Counted from the stretch's first letter, positions 22,806 through 33,893 are shown. The stretch is 64,000 nucleotides of DNA from Ilex aquifolium (GCA_951799425.1 OX637393.1:32166244-32230243), one strand, 5' to 3'. Notes: generated by a model from the sequence alone, not told the origin. Program-made: numbers and translations.

Positions 22806-23241
22806 CTAGCCTAACATCATAACGGTGGCCTGAGGATTGGTTCCTGGCCAGACAAAAAACACAGAAACCATCAACAACACGCAATCCATTGATTCCGATA
22901 ACCTTTAAAACTTGGTTAGTCACATCATTCATCAAACACCCACCATGGTAATGGTATATGGTCATCACGGTTTTCCGGTAGAACTCTTCCGTTGAACCAT
23001 CATCGGATTGGTTTTCCGGCACCGACAACCCTACAAATTTGAAGAATTTCGCCCCATTTCGATCTTGAAACTTATACTGCTCCATAGTAGAAGTCCTAAT
23101 CACCTTCCCAATATTACAAATCGCCTTAACACATTGAGGCTTATATTAGTGGGTGAGGCCAATCGGAGTGACCCAGTTGAGAGGGGTCTCGAGAGCTTCT
23201 CAGCAATGGTGAGTGATGGATCTGTTTTGATACCCAGGTTA
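22806..23241 (-). pseudogene. HOTHEAD/mandelonitrile-lyase-like GMC oxidoreductase, C-terminal fragment
   Basis: Minus-strand frames show PLSTGSLRLASPTNISLN, then after a deletion and frame change QCVKAICNIGKVIRTS, then VMTIYHYHGGC...KVIGINGLRVVDG. After another frame change, GTNPQATVMMLG is followed by TAG at 22806-22808. These are the conserved C-terminal blocks of plant HOTHEAD-type FAD oxidoreductases, including the catalytic His of the YHYHGGC block. The N-terminal FAD-binding part is absent; the ~180 bp to the right hold an open frame I cannot align. At least two frameshifts and a truncated end make this a dead gene piece. Confidence 0.82.
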
Positions 23242-23712
23242 GAGTTTAGAGAACGGTTCTCGTTTTTGGATGGCTCGTAAGAGTGAGGTGCACAATTGTA
23301 CAAGAGATGGTGAGAGGGTAGCTGTTTATGAGTTCTCGGTTCTCTCGAACTCCAGATGAATGTTCCTATCAAGAAACGAACTAGATGAAAGAACACCAGT
23401 GTGGTACTAGCCAAATCACCTTTGACGCCCAATTCAGTAAATGAATTGGATATTCTTGGAAATGGGCAAGTGTTTGGGTGCTTAGGGGGGCTCTTAACTA
23501 CTTTGAAAGCTAGGGATTGCTTCTCTTGGTGTAGTAGCTTAAGGAGTCAATCATTATTTAATCCTTCATCTTATTAATAAGGCTATTCATAGGCTAGATT
23601 GAGTGTGGAATGGTTTAAGGGGTCATCATCACTAGTAGGCATGCTTAGTTGAGTGTTACTTAGGGGTTATAAGTAGCTTTGACATTGTTCCTTATGCTAG
23701 GAGTGTGTTAGT
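23242..23712. other. Non-coding DNA left of the MULE
   Basis: No gene recognised. The last bases (TGTTAGTGACTTTCCTG, from about 23706) continue, across the MULE, into 30335 onward. They may be the first bases of the LTR-like sequence at 30335-31590, with the MULE inserted about 16 bp inside it. Confidence 0.3.
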
Positions 23713-23722
23713 GACTTTCCTG

Positions 23723-23873
23723 GGGTGCAGATCCTCTGCTGTTAGTGGTCTAACAACAACTTTTGCGGTTAATTGGGACGACGTAATTTTGGGACCAATA
23801 TTTCCAGCCATGAAGTAGCAACGAACGGCGTCGTTTGCTCTTCTTCGCAAATCACTCCCGCCCAAAACATTTT
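23723..23873 (+). repeat. Left terminal inverted repeat of the MULE
   Basis: It matches the reverse complement of 30136-30324 with few differences over the outer ~140 bp (for example GTAATTTTGGG against GTAGTTTTGGG). The inner part shares AATCACTCCCGCCCAAA after a ~40-bp segment that is present only in the right copy. Confidence 0.9.
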
Positions 23874-23916
23874 TTCTCCATACCCATCGTGGGACTCGGT
23901 TCTGACAACGGAATCA

Positions 23917-24148
23917 ATGGCGTTCGCCGGAGCCTCCACCTACCGAGATCGGACGTCAGAATTCCGATCTCTATCGGATACATTGAAGAAGATCGGAGGA
24001 ACAACGGCTGCCTCAAACGAATCACAGAACCTCCCATCCACATCCAAGCCAAACCCAACTGCGTATAGATCCGAATTCAACAAAAGGGCTTCACGAATCG
24101 GATTGGGCATCCACGAAGCCTCTCTGAAGATCGCCAGACTGGCCAAAC
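23917..24148 (+). pseudogene. Captured first exon of a SYP3-type syntaxin (Qa-SNARE)
   Basis: The ATG at 23917 opens a frame with STYRDRTSEFRSLSDTLKKI, then RSEFNKRASRIGLGIHEASL and KIARLAK. The exon ends at ...GCCAAAC before GTAAAC, a plausible donor. This is the N-terminal part of plant SYP31/SYP32, syntaxin-5 relatives that act in ER-Golgi transport. The rest of the protein (Habc remainder, SNARE helix, membrane anchor) is absent and nothing downstream continues it. It lies just inside the left TIR on the strand opposite to the transposase, so it is read as a captured host exon, not a gene. Confidence 0.8.
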
Positions 24149-24931
24149 GTAAACCTCTCTCTCTCTCTCTCTCATGAATCATTTATATATCTCCCAAGAT
24201 GATTATAATATCCTCCTGCATTAATGGTTTGATTTGAGGCAATAGAAATGGTTGAATTAGGGCACTTATTTCAAAATTCAGCTACTTTTTTCCTTCTTTT
24301 TTTTGGTCTCATTTCACCATTAACACTGAGTTTGGGTGCAAGAGTTAAGGTATTTTAAGTGAAATTTTGGAGGAAAAATCAGCTAAAAAGCTGAACTAGT
24401 TTTTACCCAATCTCATTTCTGACAATTCTAGTTCTGTTTATGCTTTGATGGTATTATATGATTTCTCACATACCCATTGGGTGCTAAAGCTTTACACTAC
24501 TAGCACTACCTGGATATATTTATCATTAATGCTTTGAAGAACAAAAACAATTTAATCTAACCTGATTGAATCCTTGGTGTCCTTCGATATGGATATGAAT
24601 TTTTATTGGAATAAACTCAGTTCGACTTTAGGTCAGAGTGATGCAATTTCTAATAAGTAATATGTAGCATGCAAGCTAGATGCATGCAAACATGGTTGTA
24701 TAAATTTCATGTACTTGATCCTCTGTATCTTGAAGATGTTGGATTTCACTTACTGTTGAAATATATAATTTTCATTAGGCACATATCTTCATTAGGCACA
24801 TATCTTTCAAATTGTAATGTGCAAAATGTATGCATGTGTTCAATAAGAATGGTATATAGATAAACATTCATGTTTCTTTTCGTTTTCTTTATTCTCTTTA
24901 TTCACATAATTATACCTTGATTACTTTACAG

Positions 24932-25078
24932 GAAATTGATTTGGTCATAGGAACACCAAGTAATATTCAAACTGGCTCAAGAAAATTCTTAGTTAAAGCA
25001 AATCATGTTTATGCACTGCAAGTTCATGATAGACTGATATATTCAGCCAGCTCTCCCTTGGATGGAGCAGCCATGAAG
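24932..25078 (+). pseudogene. Captured exon with a WD40-repeat-like sequence
   Basis: A 49-codon open segment is bounded by TTTACAG at its start and by GTACCT after its end, with both junctions in phase 0. It reads ...NHVYALQVHDRLIYSASSPL followed by DGAAMK, which resembles a WD40 blade (V-Y-A-L...LIYSASS.DG...K). The donor gene is not identified, and it need not be the same gene as the syntaxin exon. The DNA from 24149 to 24931 holds no recognisable exon. Confidence 0.5.
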
Positions 25079-25190
25079 GTACCTATTTCAACTAAAAGAT
25101 TTGGTTTTGAATTTTGTTTAATAAGTTTCCACTTTTTAACCTTTTAATGATCAAGTTCCATCATTCTACCTAACTTATACTTGCCTTCTG

Positions 25191-25649
25191 TTGGCTGATT
25201 TCTTTGGTTTTTGTCTGATTGAGAATGAGGGTCCTATGGGCAGAATGATGCGGCTGCTGAGATGTTTCAAAAAACAATCACTTAGTCATATTCTTATTAA
25301 GGGTGTGGCTTTGGTTGTCTTTTGGCAGGTATGGAGAGAGAGGTGTAGGAGGGTGTATGGTGAAGGGTGTTTAACAGAATATTCTGTATTTTGGAAAATA
25401 TGTTCTGTTTTGAGATTACAAGCTTTTGGTATTCGATCGAGAGTGCCTGAGAATGACATGGGGAATAAAATGCTGCAAGAGTTGGGTGTGGAGTGCAGAA
25501 TGAGAATTTGTGTGAAGGCTTTGTGGGTGAACTGGTCTTTTCCACTTGATGGATTCTTGAGCTGGGTTTCTGGATGCTGCACATACAGAGCTGGATTCTT
25601 GGGAATGCTAAATATTCTGAAAAACAGTTTTTTTTTCTGTTTTATATGA
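25191..25649 (+). pseudogene. LINE-type retrotransposon 3' fragment
   Basis: The open frame contains ALVVFWQVWRERCRRVYGEG followed by a long Leu/Val/Arg-rich stretch. This resembles the region between the reverse transcriptase and the end of plant non-LTR (LINE) ORF2 proteins (xxLWxxWxERNxRxF type). No reverse transcriptase or poly(A) tail is seen. It sits within the MULE. Confidence 0.4.
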
Positions 25650-25740
25650 AATAGATTTACTTGTAAATTTGGTAAATCATTGTCTTGTCTTGAAGGATTA
25701 AAGCCAACTTGTGGCTTTTCCTCTTTGCTTGTCAAGATCC

Positions 25741-25890
25741 TCCTTGTGGCAGCCGCATATCATTCATTACTTGCATGGAAATGAAAATGGGGTTGCATAT
25801 CAGTCAGTTGCTCTTGCCAAGTTAGACATGCACCAGGATGTTGCTGACATGTTGAATGAGGCTGCTGGACATTTAAACTCTTGTTCATTG
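25741..25890 (+). pseudogene. Exon-like fragment, family not recognised
   Basis: A frame reads ...WQPHIIHYLHGNENGVAYQS followed by VALAKLDMHQDVADMLNEAA. The even mix of residues and helix-like pattern look like real protein, but I cannot name it. It may be a further captured exon of the MULE. Confidence 0.3.
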
Positions 25891-25974
25891 ATTCTTGTAA
25901 TTTTTCCATTCTTTGGTTCTTGTAATCTCATGAATTCATGGAATAAAATTTCTCTTTATGGAACTAGTTTAATG

Positions 25975-26110
25975 TATTGGTGTATTGGTTGAAGATGGTT
26001 CATGGCATGAGTGAATGTGTATTGGTTGGTTGAACATGGTGCTTTGGTGTATTGGTTGAAGATGGTTCAGGACATGAATGAATGTGTATTGGTTGTTCGA
26101 ACATTGTGCA
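25975..26110 (+). repeat. Two ~67-bp tandem repeat units inside the MULE
   Basis: GTGTATTGGTTGAAGATGGT starts both units (about 25980 and 26048). Each unit also contains a second GTGTATTGGTTG, so the array has an internal half-repeat. Confidence 0.75.
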
Positions 26111-26363
26111 TGGTACATACAAAAAATTGTACTTGTCCAAGATAACAACTACACATTGAACACCATGAATCATACATAGGTGAGATCAATTCCATAAAAA
26201 AAACAAAAATGAGATCATGTACACAGGTGTTTCCAAAAGGATGACAGATCTTCTAAAACAAGAAAATAGAAGATCCACCATCCCCATGGCAAAAGAAGAT
26301 CCACCATCCACATTTCAAAAGGATCAAAAATAAATTGTAACAACATCCAGCATTGCAGCAACA

Positions 26364-28777
26364 TCAATTCTCCTCATTAGGATAAGCAACGACGTTGTCC
26401 AAGAAGCATGATTCAACATTTACCCGAGCATTTTGTGAACCAATTGATGCTTGAGAATTTGATGCTTGAGAAGACATGCTTGACATTGGATTTGAGTGAT
26501 TATAAGTTGATGCCCATGAGTAGGTAAATCCATTCATTTGTGAATTTTGCTCATCTGATTGAGATACCTTCAAAACAAGCATTCAAAGACGTAAGATACA
26601 ATTAAAAAAAAATAAAAATCCAAAATATCATAACCATAATGTTGGGGTTGTAATACCTTAGACCTATAGGAAGTTCCAGTTTTCCTCTTCGTTGGCTTCT
26701 CATGCCAAGGCTTCAATCGACCCCAACCCTTGTATCCACCATCTTTCCTTTTCAAGCCAGCTACTTGTAGAATGTTAGGGTCAACATTTTCTACTCCTTT
26801 AGAGAGAGAGAGATTTTCTACTCCTTCATCACCATCATTGTCCTCCTCAGTACCAAGTGATGCATACATCAAATCCATTTGTTTGAACAACTCATCAATA
26901 CCACGGTTCACCAACTGGTGTGCAGGCTTAAGGTTAGAACAACGAGCTGCTAAACGTACCATTCTAGGACATAGCTGTCTGTAACGTGATGCTGCCATCA
27001 GCTTGGGATCATCCTCATTTAGTGTGGCACTAGAATAAGGACTTGACCACTTTCTTGCATCTCGCTTCCACCTCTGTATTATGTATTGGTCAGGAATTTG
27101 TTTAATGTTCATCGTGTCTAGCACTTTAAGTGCATGCCCACATAATATCCCAATCATTTCAAATTTTCGACAGCTACACAAAACGGTTTGCTCATTGACA
27201 TTGATCAACACCAAGTACTTTCTCTCTTCATCATACAATTCCACCACAAATTCATGACATCCATCGAACACATTACAAGGATTCGCAATAGCACACTAGA
27301 ATACATCATATTCATCTTGAAATAAATCAAAAACAGGAGGAGTGTAACATTGCGCTGCTTGTACCAACATAGGAGCTCTTTTCAACTTCATTCTAGGCAA
27401 TTTTTGCCTAGCTTGATATTCCTTCTCTGTCTCCTTATATCTCTTATCATTTACAACCCTGTCAAAATGAGTAAAAAAACGAACAATATCATGGTCTGGC
27501 TTTAAGTACTTTCGTAATGCTGAGTTCAAGCTCTCACTTAGCTGAGTGCTCCTCATACCAGCTGTGAAAGTCCGCTTCATATACACATGTGCCCATTTCT
27601 CTCTTAGTGCTCAAGTTGAATTCATCCAACTGTTATCGTGCAAATCATACTCATCAAGCAACAATTTCCAAGCATCAACTAACTCATGCTCTTCCTCGTA
27701 TCCATACATGCACTCTTTAAATTGGGCTGGAAATTTTGAACCATCCTTATATATGTTTCCTGAATGCTTTAAAGCATTTTGGGAAAGGTGCCAACAACAT
27801 AACCCATGATATGTCTCTGGCATCACTATAGATATAGCTTTAGCCATTGCTTGATCTTGGTCAGTGAAAATGGTAACAGGCTTCTTCCCAGACATTGCTT
27901 GTAGGAAGGTCTCAAACAACCACTGAAATGATGCTGCAATTTCATCGTACAATAATGCAGCACCAAATATCACCGTCTCCCTGAACTGGTTGAATCCAAT
28001 CAAAATGCCTAAGGGTCGGTACTCCTTATTTGTTCGAAATGTTGTGTCAAATGTGACAACATCCCCAAAGTGGCCATAATCAATAATCATCCCTGTATCA
28101 GCCCAAAAAATATTTGTTATGCGTTCTTCGACATCCAACTGAACTCCATAATAAAATGATGGATTCTTAGCTGCTTCTCCTTGGAAATATTGCAACAAAC
28201 TACCCGCTTCACCGTATTTCAAGTCTCGCTGCCTCCTTTCTCGAATGTAATTTTTTTGGTCTTGATGAGTAAACCCTAAGCTTTCTCTCCCACCTGCTTG
28301 GGTACTCAAAAGGTCGTAGGACGCCTTAAGTGATATCCCACAATCCTCAGCAATATCAACATTGATGCCTTGAGCTACAGTAACCTTTCGTTGGGATGGC
28401 ATCATATGCATACATTCGGTCAGGTGCAAAATGTGATTGTGTTGGTCTTTCCATTTAACAACAATAAATTTTCCAATATCTCTCTTCAGGGATATGCACA
28501 TGTGAGCGGGGCAATTTGTTCGAGTCTCTGCCCGAGCCTTTGTTGTTTTCCAATCCCTCTGATCTTTACTCCTTTGTCCATGTTTACAACATACGTATTT
28601 TCGATAAATTAATACACCATCCTTCAAACTCTTGTTGTGATAATCTTTTCTGACACTGAATCTCACAGTTCCACCATAATTATTATAGAACCTATAAGCA
28701 TCTTCTTCCGAGTCAAATTGCATTCCCATACATGGAGTATTGTCTGCTTTACCAATCTCAACACATTCCATCTCCAC
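26364..28777 (-). pseudogene. MULE transposase, FAR1/FHY3-related (two nonsense codons)
   Basis: Main exon 28777-26657 and last exon 26567-26364 are joined by a GT-AG intron of 89 bp in phase 0, giving 775 codons including the stop. The order is an N-terminal FAR1-type zinc DNA-binding domain (about 20-118, ending KWKDQHNHIL), then the MULE catalytic core with Asp244 (VTFDTTF), Asp306 (FTDQDQA), CCWH (327-330) and Glu415 (STQLSES). A SWIM zinc finger follows, CxC at 534/536 and CGH at 546-548, then a Ser/Asn-rich tail. TGA at 27611-27613 (codon 389) and TAG at 27296-27298 (codon 494) interrupt the same frame, with no frameshift. FAR1 and FHY3 are domesticated relatives, but the TIRs and target duplication around this gene mark it as a transposon gene. 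Confidence 0.92.
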
Positions 28778-29655
28778 TATAGATTAGGTCCCCTACAATA
28801 ACCAAACAGTTACACAAATTAAACATAAGATAAAAAATGGGCTACTTCTGCAAAAAGAGATAGGATTCATGTTGAGATTTTGTTTCGTAGACTTTACACT
28901 TAATTGAAATTGTTTTTTCTAATAAGGGTCGGGTCTGAAAAACAGTTTAAGGTACCAACTTGCAGTTTGCATCGACATTCTTAAGACTCTGAAATTAGTG
29001 ACCTAATTGACTCAATATCTTCTCTGCGTTTCATCTCACTCACTTTCTTCTCGTTCCTAGTGTTACATTAAAACCGAATTGCATTTCTTCAAAACAGGAT
29101 GAGATACAAGGTCACGCAACTGCTTCACATATTACTTACAATTGAATGACCAATAACCAGTTCACTTCACCATCCGTTTATACTTATTTCCAACTTTGGC
29201 TCTCTATTTCAACAACAATTAAAGATTTCTTGACATGTTGTTGAACTTTTAGTAACAAGCACTACGTAATCCATATTTGTTTTCAAGACTCTTCAAATCA
29301 ATAAATTGTAATCAGCTCTTTAAATTGATAAAATAATACTCTAGCCACCTATGAGATCTTATAATCGATCCCAAATGTTCATTTCTTATATCTGATCTGA
29401 TTGTCAAAGAACCTAAACCAAGTCTTTAGAAAAAATTGTTTCAATTCTCAATTTTGTTTTCATCACCTTGTCCTTTATTGCTAATTATTACTGAACAAAA
29501 TAGTCACAAAACTGAATTTCAAGACTATGTTCTTCTTATTTTTTTAAAGTCTTTCTCTAAAAAACATGAATTCTCTGAAACCCAACACAGTTAAATGCTG
29601 CACCAAATCACAAATCAACCAACATTGGTAAAAAGGAGAAGTTCATAATTAATAA

Positions 29656-29687
<32 letters not shown>

Positions 29688-30135
29688 CCTCTCTCATATT
29701 TTGTATCTCTGCTCTCATAATGATGCAAATGAAGAGTATTAAGAGTTTTTACTCCGCTTATTTCCACTAGCCCATTAGTGCTAGTGTTAATTTCACTTGA
29801 TTGATTTTCCTGTTAATCACATTAAGGGACTTAGAGATTGAATAATCTCTTAGTTGCCTTAATTGTTTCTCTTCAGGTTTAGTGACAAATTTAAAAACTA
29901 CAGTTTGACCAAAATGCTTGGTTGTTAGTCCATATGTACCTGTTGTAAAAGGGTACAATAAGTATACAAATGGCATTTGATCGTGAAAGAAATGAATTTT
30001 ACCTTGTTGTGAGGATGAAGACTGAGAGGTGGACTCAGTAAAGAAGCCATGGAGGAGCAACCACTCATCTGTAATTCACTTGCTTTGCTCTGTAATTCAG
30101 TTTGGGTAAGAAAGAGAAGAAGAGCAGAGGCCTCT
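28778..30135 (-). promoter_or_regulatory. 5' non-coding region of the MULE transposase
   Basis: AT-rich DNA between the transposase ATG and the right TIR, with a (TA)n tract at about 29655-29688. No exon is recognised. MULE TIRs commonly carry the transposase promoter, so the promoter may lie in or next to the right TIR. Confidence 0.4.
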
Positions 30136-30324
30136 GCATGCTTTGGGCGGGAGTGATTTTCCAAAATGGAGGGAGATCATCCAGCTTGCGTAAGGAAGTG
30201 AAGAAGAGCAAATGACGCCGTTTGTTGCTGTCTTCTTGGCTGGAAATATTGGTCCCAAAACTACGTCGTCCCAATTAACCGCAAAAGTTGCTGTTAGACC
30301 ACTAACAGCAGAGGATCTGCACCC
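30136..30324 (-). repeat. Right terminal inverted repeat of the MULE
   Basis: Reverse complement of the left TIR, with a ~40-bp extra segment (about 30155-30195) missing on the left. Followed directly by the GACTTTCCTG target duplication. Confidence 0.88.
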
Positions 30325-30334
30325 GACTTTCCTG

Positions 30335-31590
30335 ACGGTGTCAGGTGGTGCCAACCAGTTTTACCGGTAGGTTTTTTATCGGTTCAACAACAAGCAGAAT
30401 TGAGCTCTACTAGAAGAAGTGAAAACAGAAACCTTTGCTACCGGTAGGTTGATACTATTCTACCGGTAGGTCTTAAACAGAAGGTTAACCTACCAGTAGT
30501 TGAGAAGAGCTATTAGTTCGTTGGAAACACAATGTAATCCTACTGGTAGGTCGTTTTGTGCTTTCTACCGGTAGGTCATTATTTTACTGCTGCGAAGAAT
30601 TCTTTGGAAAGCTGATCTGTTGGGATTTAAAAGAGCCGTGATTGGTGGATAAAATGAGAAGATGTTCAACGGATACTCTCCTATAAAAACCCAAGCCTAG
30701 CTAGAGAGAAGGGAGATCAAATTCATCGATCAAAATCTCTTTATACGTTTTTCTCTTCTCCTAGGTTTAGAATTAGGTTTTCTTGCTTATCAAGAGTTCT
30801 TCCATTATTTTCAATTACAAGCTATGTTCTACTTCTAGTTCTTTGATTCTTGCAAGGCAATTAATTTTAGTTGTCTTTTGTGAACGATTTACATTCTTTG
30901 CAATTTAATTCAAGGTAATTTCTTTTACTCGCAATTTCAATTTAAGTTTATTTCTTGTTCATGTACAATTATGTTTTCTTCAATTGCTTTTGTTTTCAAT
31001 TTCATTATGAGTGAGTAATCATTTTTTCGATTTGATCGGACGAGGGAGTCTCATCCATAATTGAGATTTTGACCTAATTTAAGGTTTTTCAAAGAATGAG
31101 TTATTTGGTTGTTTGAATAATTAAAGTTGAAAACACATTCGGTATGTATATCTTATTGCTTACCCGTAAACAGTTAAGTCTGGTATGAGTAATTCTTAGA
31201 ATTACTGCAATCAATGTAAATGTAATTCTTTCAAAATTAGGTCAATTAACTTAAATATACAATTGTTATTTTCAATGAGTGTTAATTGAATATTCTCTGC
31301 TTGAGTGCGTTTGAGTACAATCTTGAGTAAGTTATAAAATTTGGGTCAAAATATATGTTCACGGTGAGATGAACTTTGCCGATTAACCGGTCTTTTTCTT
31401 AATTGTTATTTCTTAGTTGATAATTTCTTCAACCAATCTCCCAAAAATTCAGAGTTTTTATTTTTCTTTGCCTACCACCCTTTGAACCACTCGTTTTCCC
31501 TGAGGAGATGACATCGGTAAATCAATCGAGTTATAACACGATAATCTTCCTACGCTTAGAAAACCTTCGATATTTAACCCACTTTTAAGA
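30335..31590 (+). repeat. LTR-like sequence with CTACCGGTAG palindrome cluster
   Basis: TTTTACCGGTAGG, GCTACCGGTAGG, CTACCGGTAGG and related words recur from 30352 to 30570, followed by a TATA-like CTCCTATAAAAACCC at about 30680 and a T-rich leader. The order of words (GAGTGAGTAAT...GGACGAGGGAGT...TTCCCTGAGGAGATGACATC) follows the LTRs at 32166 and 50392 but is too diverged to be the same family copy. Its start is probably left of the MULE, near 23706. Probably a solo LTR; no target duplication confirmed. Confidence 0.55.
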
Positions 31591-31592
31591 GA

Positions 31593-31855
31593 AAACAATT
31601 TGCTATTGATGCATATCATTCTGCTACTCCACCTCTCAAGAAGGCTAAATCCTCCCAGACAACCACTAAGGCACCAAGAATTTCTGTTATTGATGAACAA
31701 GAGCTTGAAGAAGTCAACCTTGCTCGTAAGAAGAAAAGTACTCCTTTTTCTTCAGATAAGCTAGATGAAGTGGCTTCTATGGAAAAATCACCATAACCAC
31801 CAACATCCTTCATTACTTCAAGGAAAACGAGACTTTAGCCCCTTCTTTAGTCAAT
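31593..31855 (+). pseudogene. Left part of the extra ORF of the minus-strand Tat-type element
   Basis: The + frame reads ...FAIDAYHSATPPLKKAKSSQ then TTTKAPRISVIDEQELEEVN and a Lys-rich run, ending in a TAA and further stops. Low-complexity, basic and acidic composition matches the later block at 52.1-53.1 kb. Both lie just beyond the 3' end of the minus-strand pol (53343) in antisense to it, the same arrangement as the antisense gene at 2937-5537. I infer one gene split by later insertions. Confidence 0.45.
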
Positions 31856-31984
31856 TAGGATGTGTTGATTAGCCACTTTATCCCTATATTTGTGATAATG
31901 CTTTGGGATATTTGTAACTTTGGATATTTGTGATGCTTTGGAAATTTATTTTGTGATTTTTGGGTATAATTCATGTTAAAGCAG

Positions 31985-32165
31985 GTCCAAATTGCCTTTG
32001 TTTTGTTGGAAGAGGATTTAAATTGATTAAATTGATGCATTGTTAAACATGTTAATAATTGGGTCGTGTTGGGTGGGTTGGTTGGGTTGTGTTTAACTGG
32101 ACATGACATGTGTAAACCTCATGTCACGGGTTGTGTCGGGTTAGTCGTGTTCAGAAACTGATCAT
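31985..32165. mobile_element. Left remnant of a hAT-like element split by the Athila-like element
   Basis: Contains repeated GGGTCGTGTTGGG/GGGTTGTGTCGGG words of the kind found near plant hAT ends. The matching right part is at 51990-52117. The left terminus of this element could not be fixed. Confidence 0.4.
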
Positions 32166-33722
32166 TGTTTAGTGCTCATTTATGCATTATTTCATAGCTA
32201 ACATATTCAATTTAGGCTTGCTAGTAGACTAACTTGCTTTGCTTAGCTTGTTTTGCAATTTATGCATTGATTTTGTGTTTGCAGGTAATCTAGGTGTAAA
32301 AGTAGATGTGGAGCATCACGATAATGGCTTTGGACAAGTTAGAGTTGAGGATGATCTATTAAAAGTGAAGCCGGAGGCCTTAGAGAAGAAATTAAGAAAG
32401 GATAGGTTCTACAGGTAGTAAACCTACAGGTAGGAGGGTGCTAAAATGAAGAATCTACCGGTAGAAGTTGGGTTCTACCGGTAGGAAAGAAGACAATGTG
32501 TAACCCACCGGTAGGAGAAGCTAAGTTCTACCTTAAGAAAGGCTCTATGGAATAGGTTCTACAGATAGGTGATCTAGGATCCTACCAGTAGAAGCAACTA
32601 CGAGGATTTGAAGATCAAGGTTCTACCGGTAGTTTATCAATTTTCTACCGGTAGGTCATGTAACAGAATGTGGTTGTACTGGTAGGTATCAATGTTCTAC
32701 TGGTAATTTGACGGGAAACTCTAATTTAAGATTGATTTTGTCATATCTTTAGGGGATTCTCTAGAAATAGGGAGAGAAGATATTTTTGGGAAGGTAATCA
32801 TCAAAGAGATTGAGAGAATCTAAAGATCTTCCTTCCACACACCACAAATAGAAGGCTTTGGAGGAGGAATAGAGGATCGCTGAACCACCTCTATTTCTTG
32901 TTGTTTGCAACTCTTCTCAATTTCTCTAGCGGCTCTCTTTTAGTTTATTTCTTTGTCTTTAGTTTCAGAATTATTGTTTATCAATTCCAAATCAATTTCA
33001 TTCAGTGTAATCAACTTCAATTTAGTCTTCAATACAAGGTCCTTTTACATTCAAGTTCTTATTTACTTTTCAGTCAATCTTTAATTATTAAATTCATTCA
33101 TGTCTTTTTCAATACTTTGCTTTAATTTCATTCATAGTAATGAGTGAGTAGTTTCTTTTCCGGATAATCGGATGAGGAATTCCCAACCTATGAATTAGGG
33201 TTTATATTCTAAACAAGGGTTTTTACAATGTATGTGATCTAATGATTGAATAATTGCTTTTTGAAAACCAAATTGATTGGCCATATCTTTTACTATTCGT
33301 AGTCAATTGGTTTTGGTACGGATAATAATTGGAGTCCCTGCAATCACTTGGATAACTACTTTTCCATCAATTTATTTGTCACCAAAATCACTATTTTTAC
33401 TAATTAAGATTTTATTGAATATAATCTGTCTGAGGGAGTTTGATTACGAACTTGGATGAGTTATAGATTTGGAGTATAAATTTATGTGCATAGGTGGGAT
33501 GAAATCTGAAGATTGTCTAGTTCTTTTTTCTTATTGAATTTACCTTGTAATTTAGTTAGTTACCCCAAAACTCTCAACTTCAAAGAAATTTTTATTTTTT
33601 TTAATCATCCTTGGTTACCAAAAGATTTCCCTAAGGAGACGATCTTGGAATTTTGTTCCAAGTTACTACATGATAACTTCTCTTATACTTGGAAGCTACA
33701 TAAAAATCCATATAGTTGAGGG
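32166..33722 (+). repeat. 5' LTR of the Athila-like element
   Basis: It opens TGTTTAGTGCTCATT (3' copy: TGTTGAGTGCTCATT). A CTACCGGTAG-type palindrome cluster lies at about 32400-32710, then TTTAGTTTATTTCTTTGTC leader-like sequence. The 3' end is just before the PBS; the exact last base is uncertain by about 10 bp. Confidence 0.85.
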
Positions 33723-33732
33723 AGAGATTTTT

Positions 33733-33750
33733 TGGCGCCATTGCCTGGGA
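33733..33750 (+). other. Primer-binding site, tRNA-Asp type
   Basis: TGGCGCCATTGCCTGGGA follows the 5' LTR and resembles the TGGCGCCGTTGCCGGGGA site known from Athila and related elements, which is complementary to the 3' end of tRNA-Asp. Two mismatches are visible against that form. Confidence 0.75.
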
Positions 33751-33893
33751 AACATCAAGCGTTAATCAAAGGTGAATCAGAGGTACACATATAGGTCTTG
33801 TGATTTTCATCATGAGCCAAGGTGAGTGTCTCTCCTGTAATTTATTTATTGCTTTCAGTTATTTTTATTTTACTTGATCTACAACCTTTAGAG

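Larger units (their letters stand above)
23723..30324 (-). mobile_element. Complete Mutator-like element (6.6 kb) with transposase and captured host exons
   Basis: The element begins GGGTGCAGATCC and ends GGATCTGCACCC, with long, highly similar inverted repeats (about 150 bp on the left, about 190 bp on the right). GACTTTCCTG occurs immediately outside both ends (23713-23722 and 30325-30334), a perfect 10-bp target duplication; 9-11 bp is usual for MULEs. The minus-strand transposase gene lies in the right half. The left half carries exon-like host sequence on the + strand: a syntaxin first exon at 23917-24148 and a WD40-like exon at 24932-25078. A LINE-like piece is at about 25.2-25.65 kb. 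The transposase has two nonsense codons, so this copy would need help in trans. Confidence 0.92.

Noticed and set aside
22795..23432. Functional GMC oxidoreductase
   Set aside because: There are two frameshifts, a deletion, an early stop and no FAD-binding N-terminus.
26364..28777. Host FAR1/FHY3 transcription-factor gene
   Set aside because: The gene lies inside an element with TIRs and target duplications and has two nonsense codons. Transposon origin explains it better.
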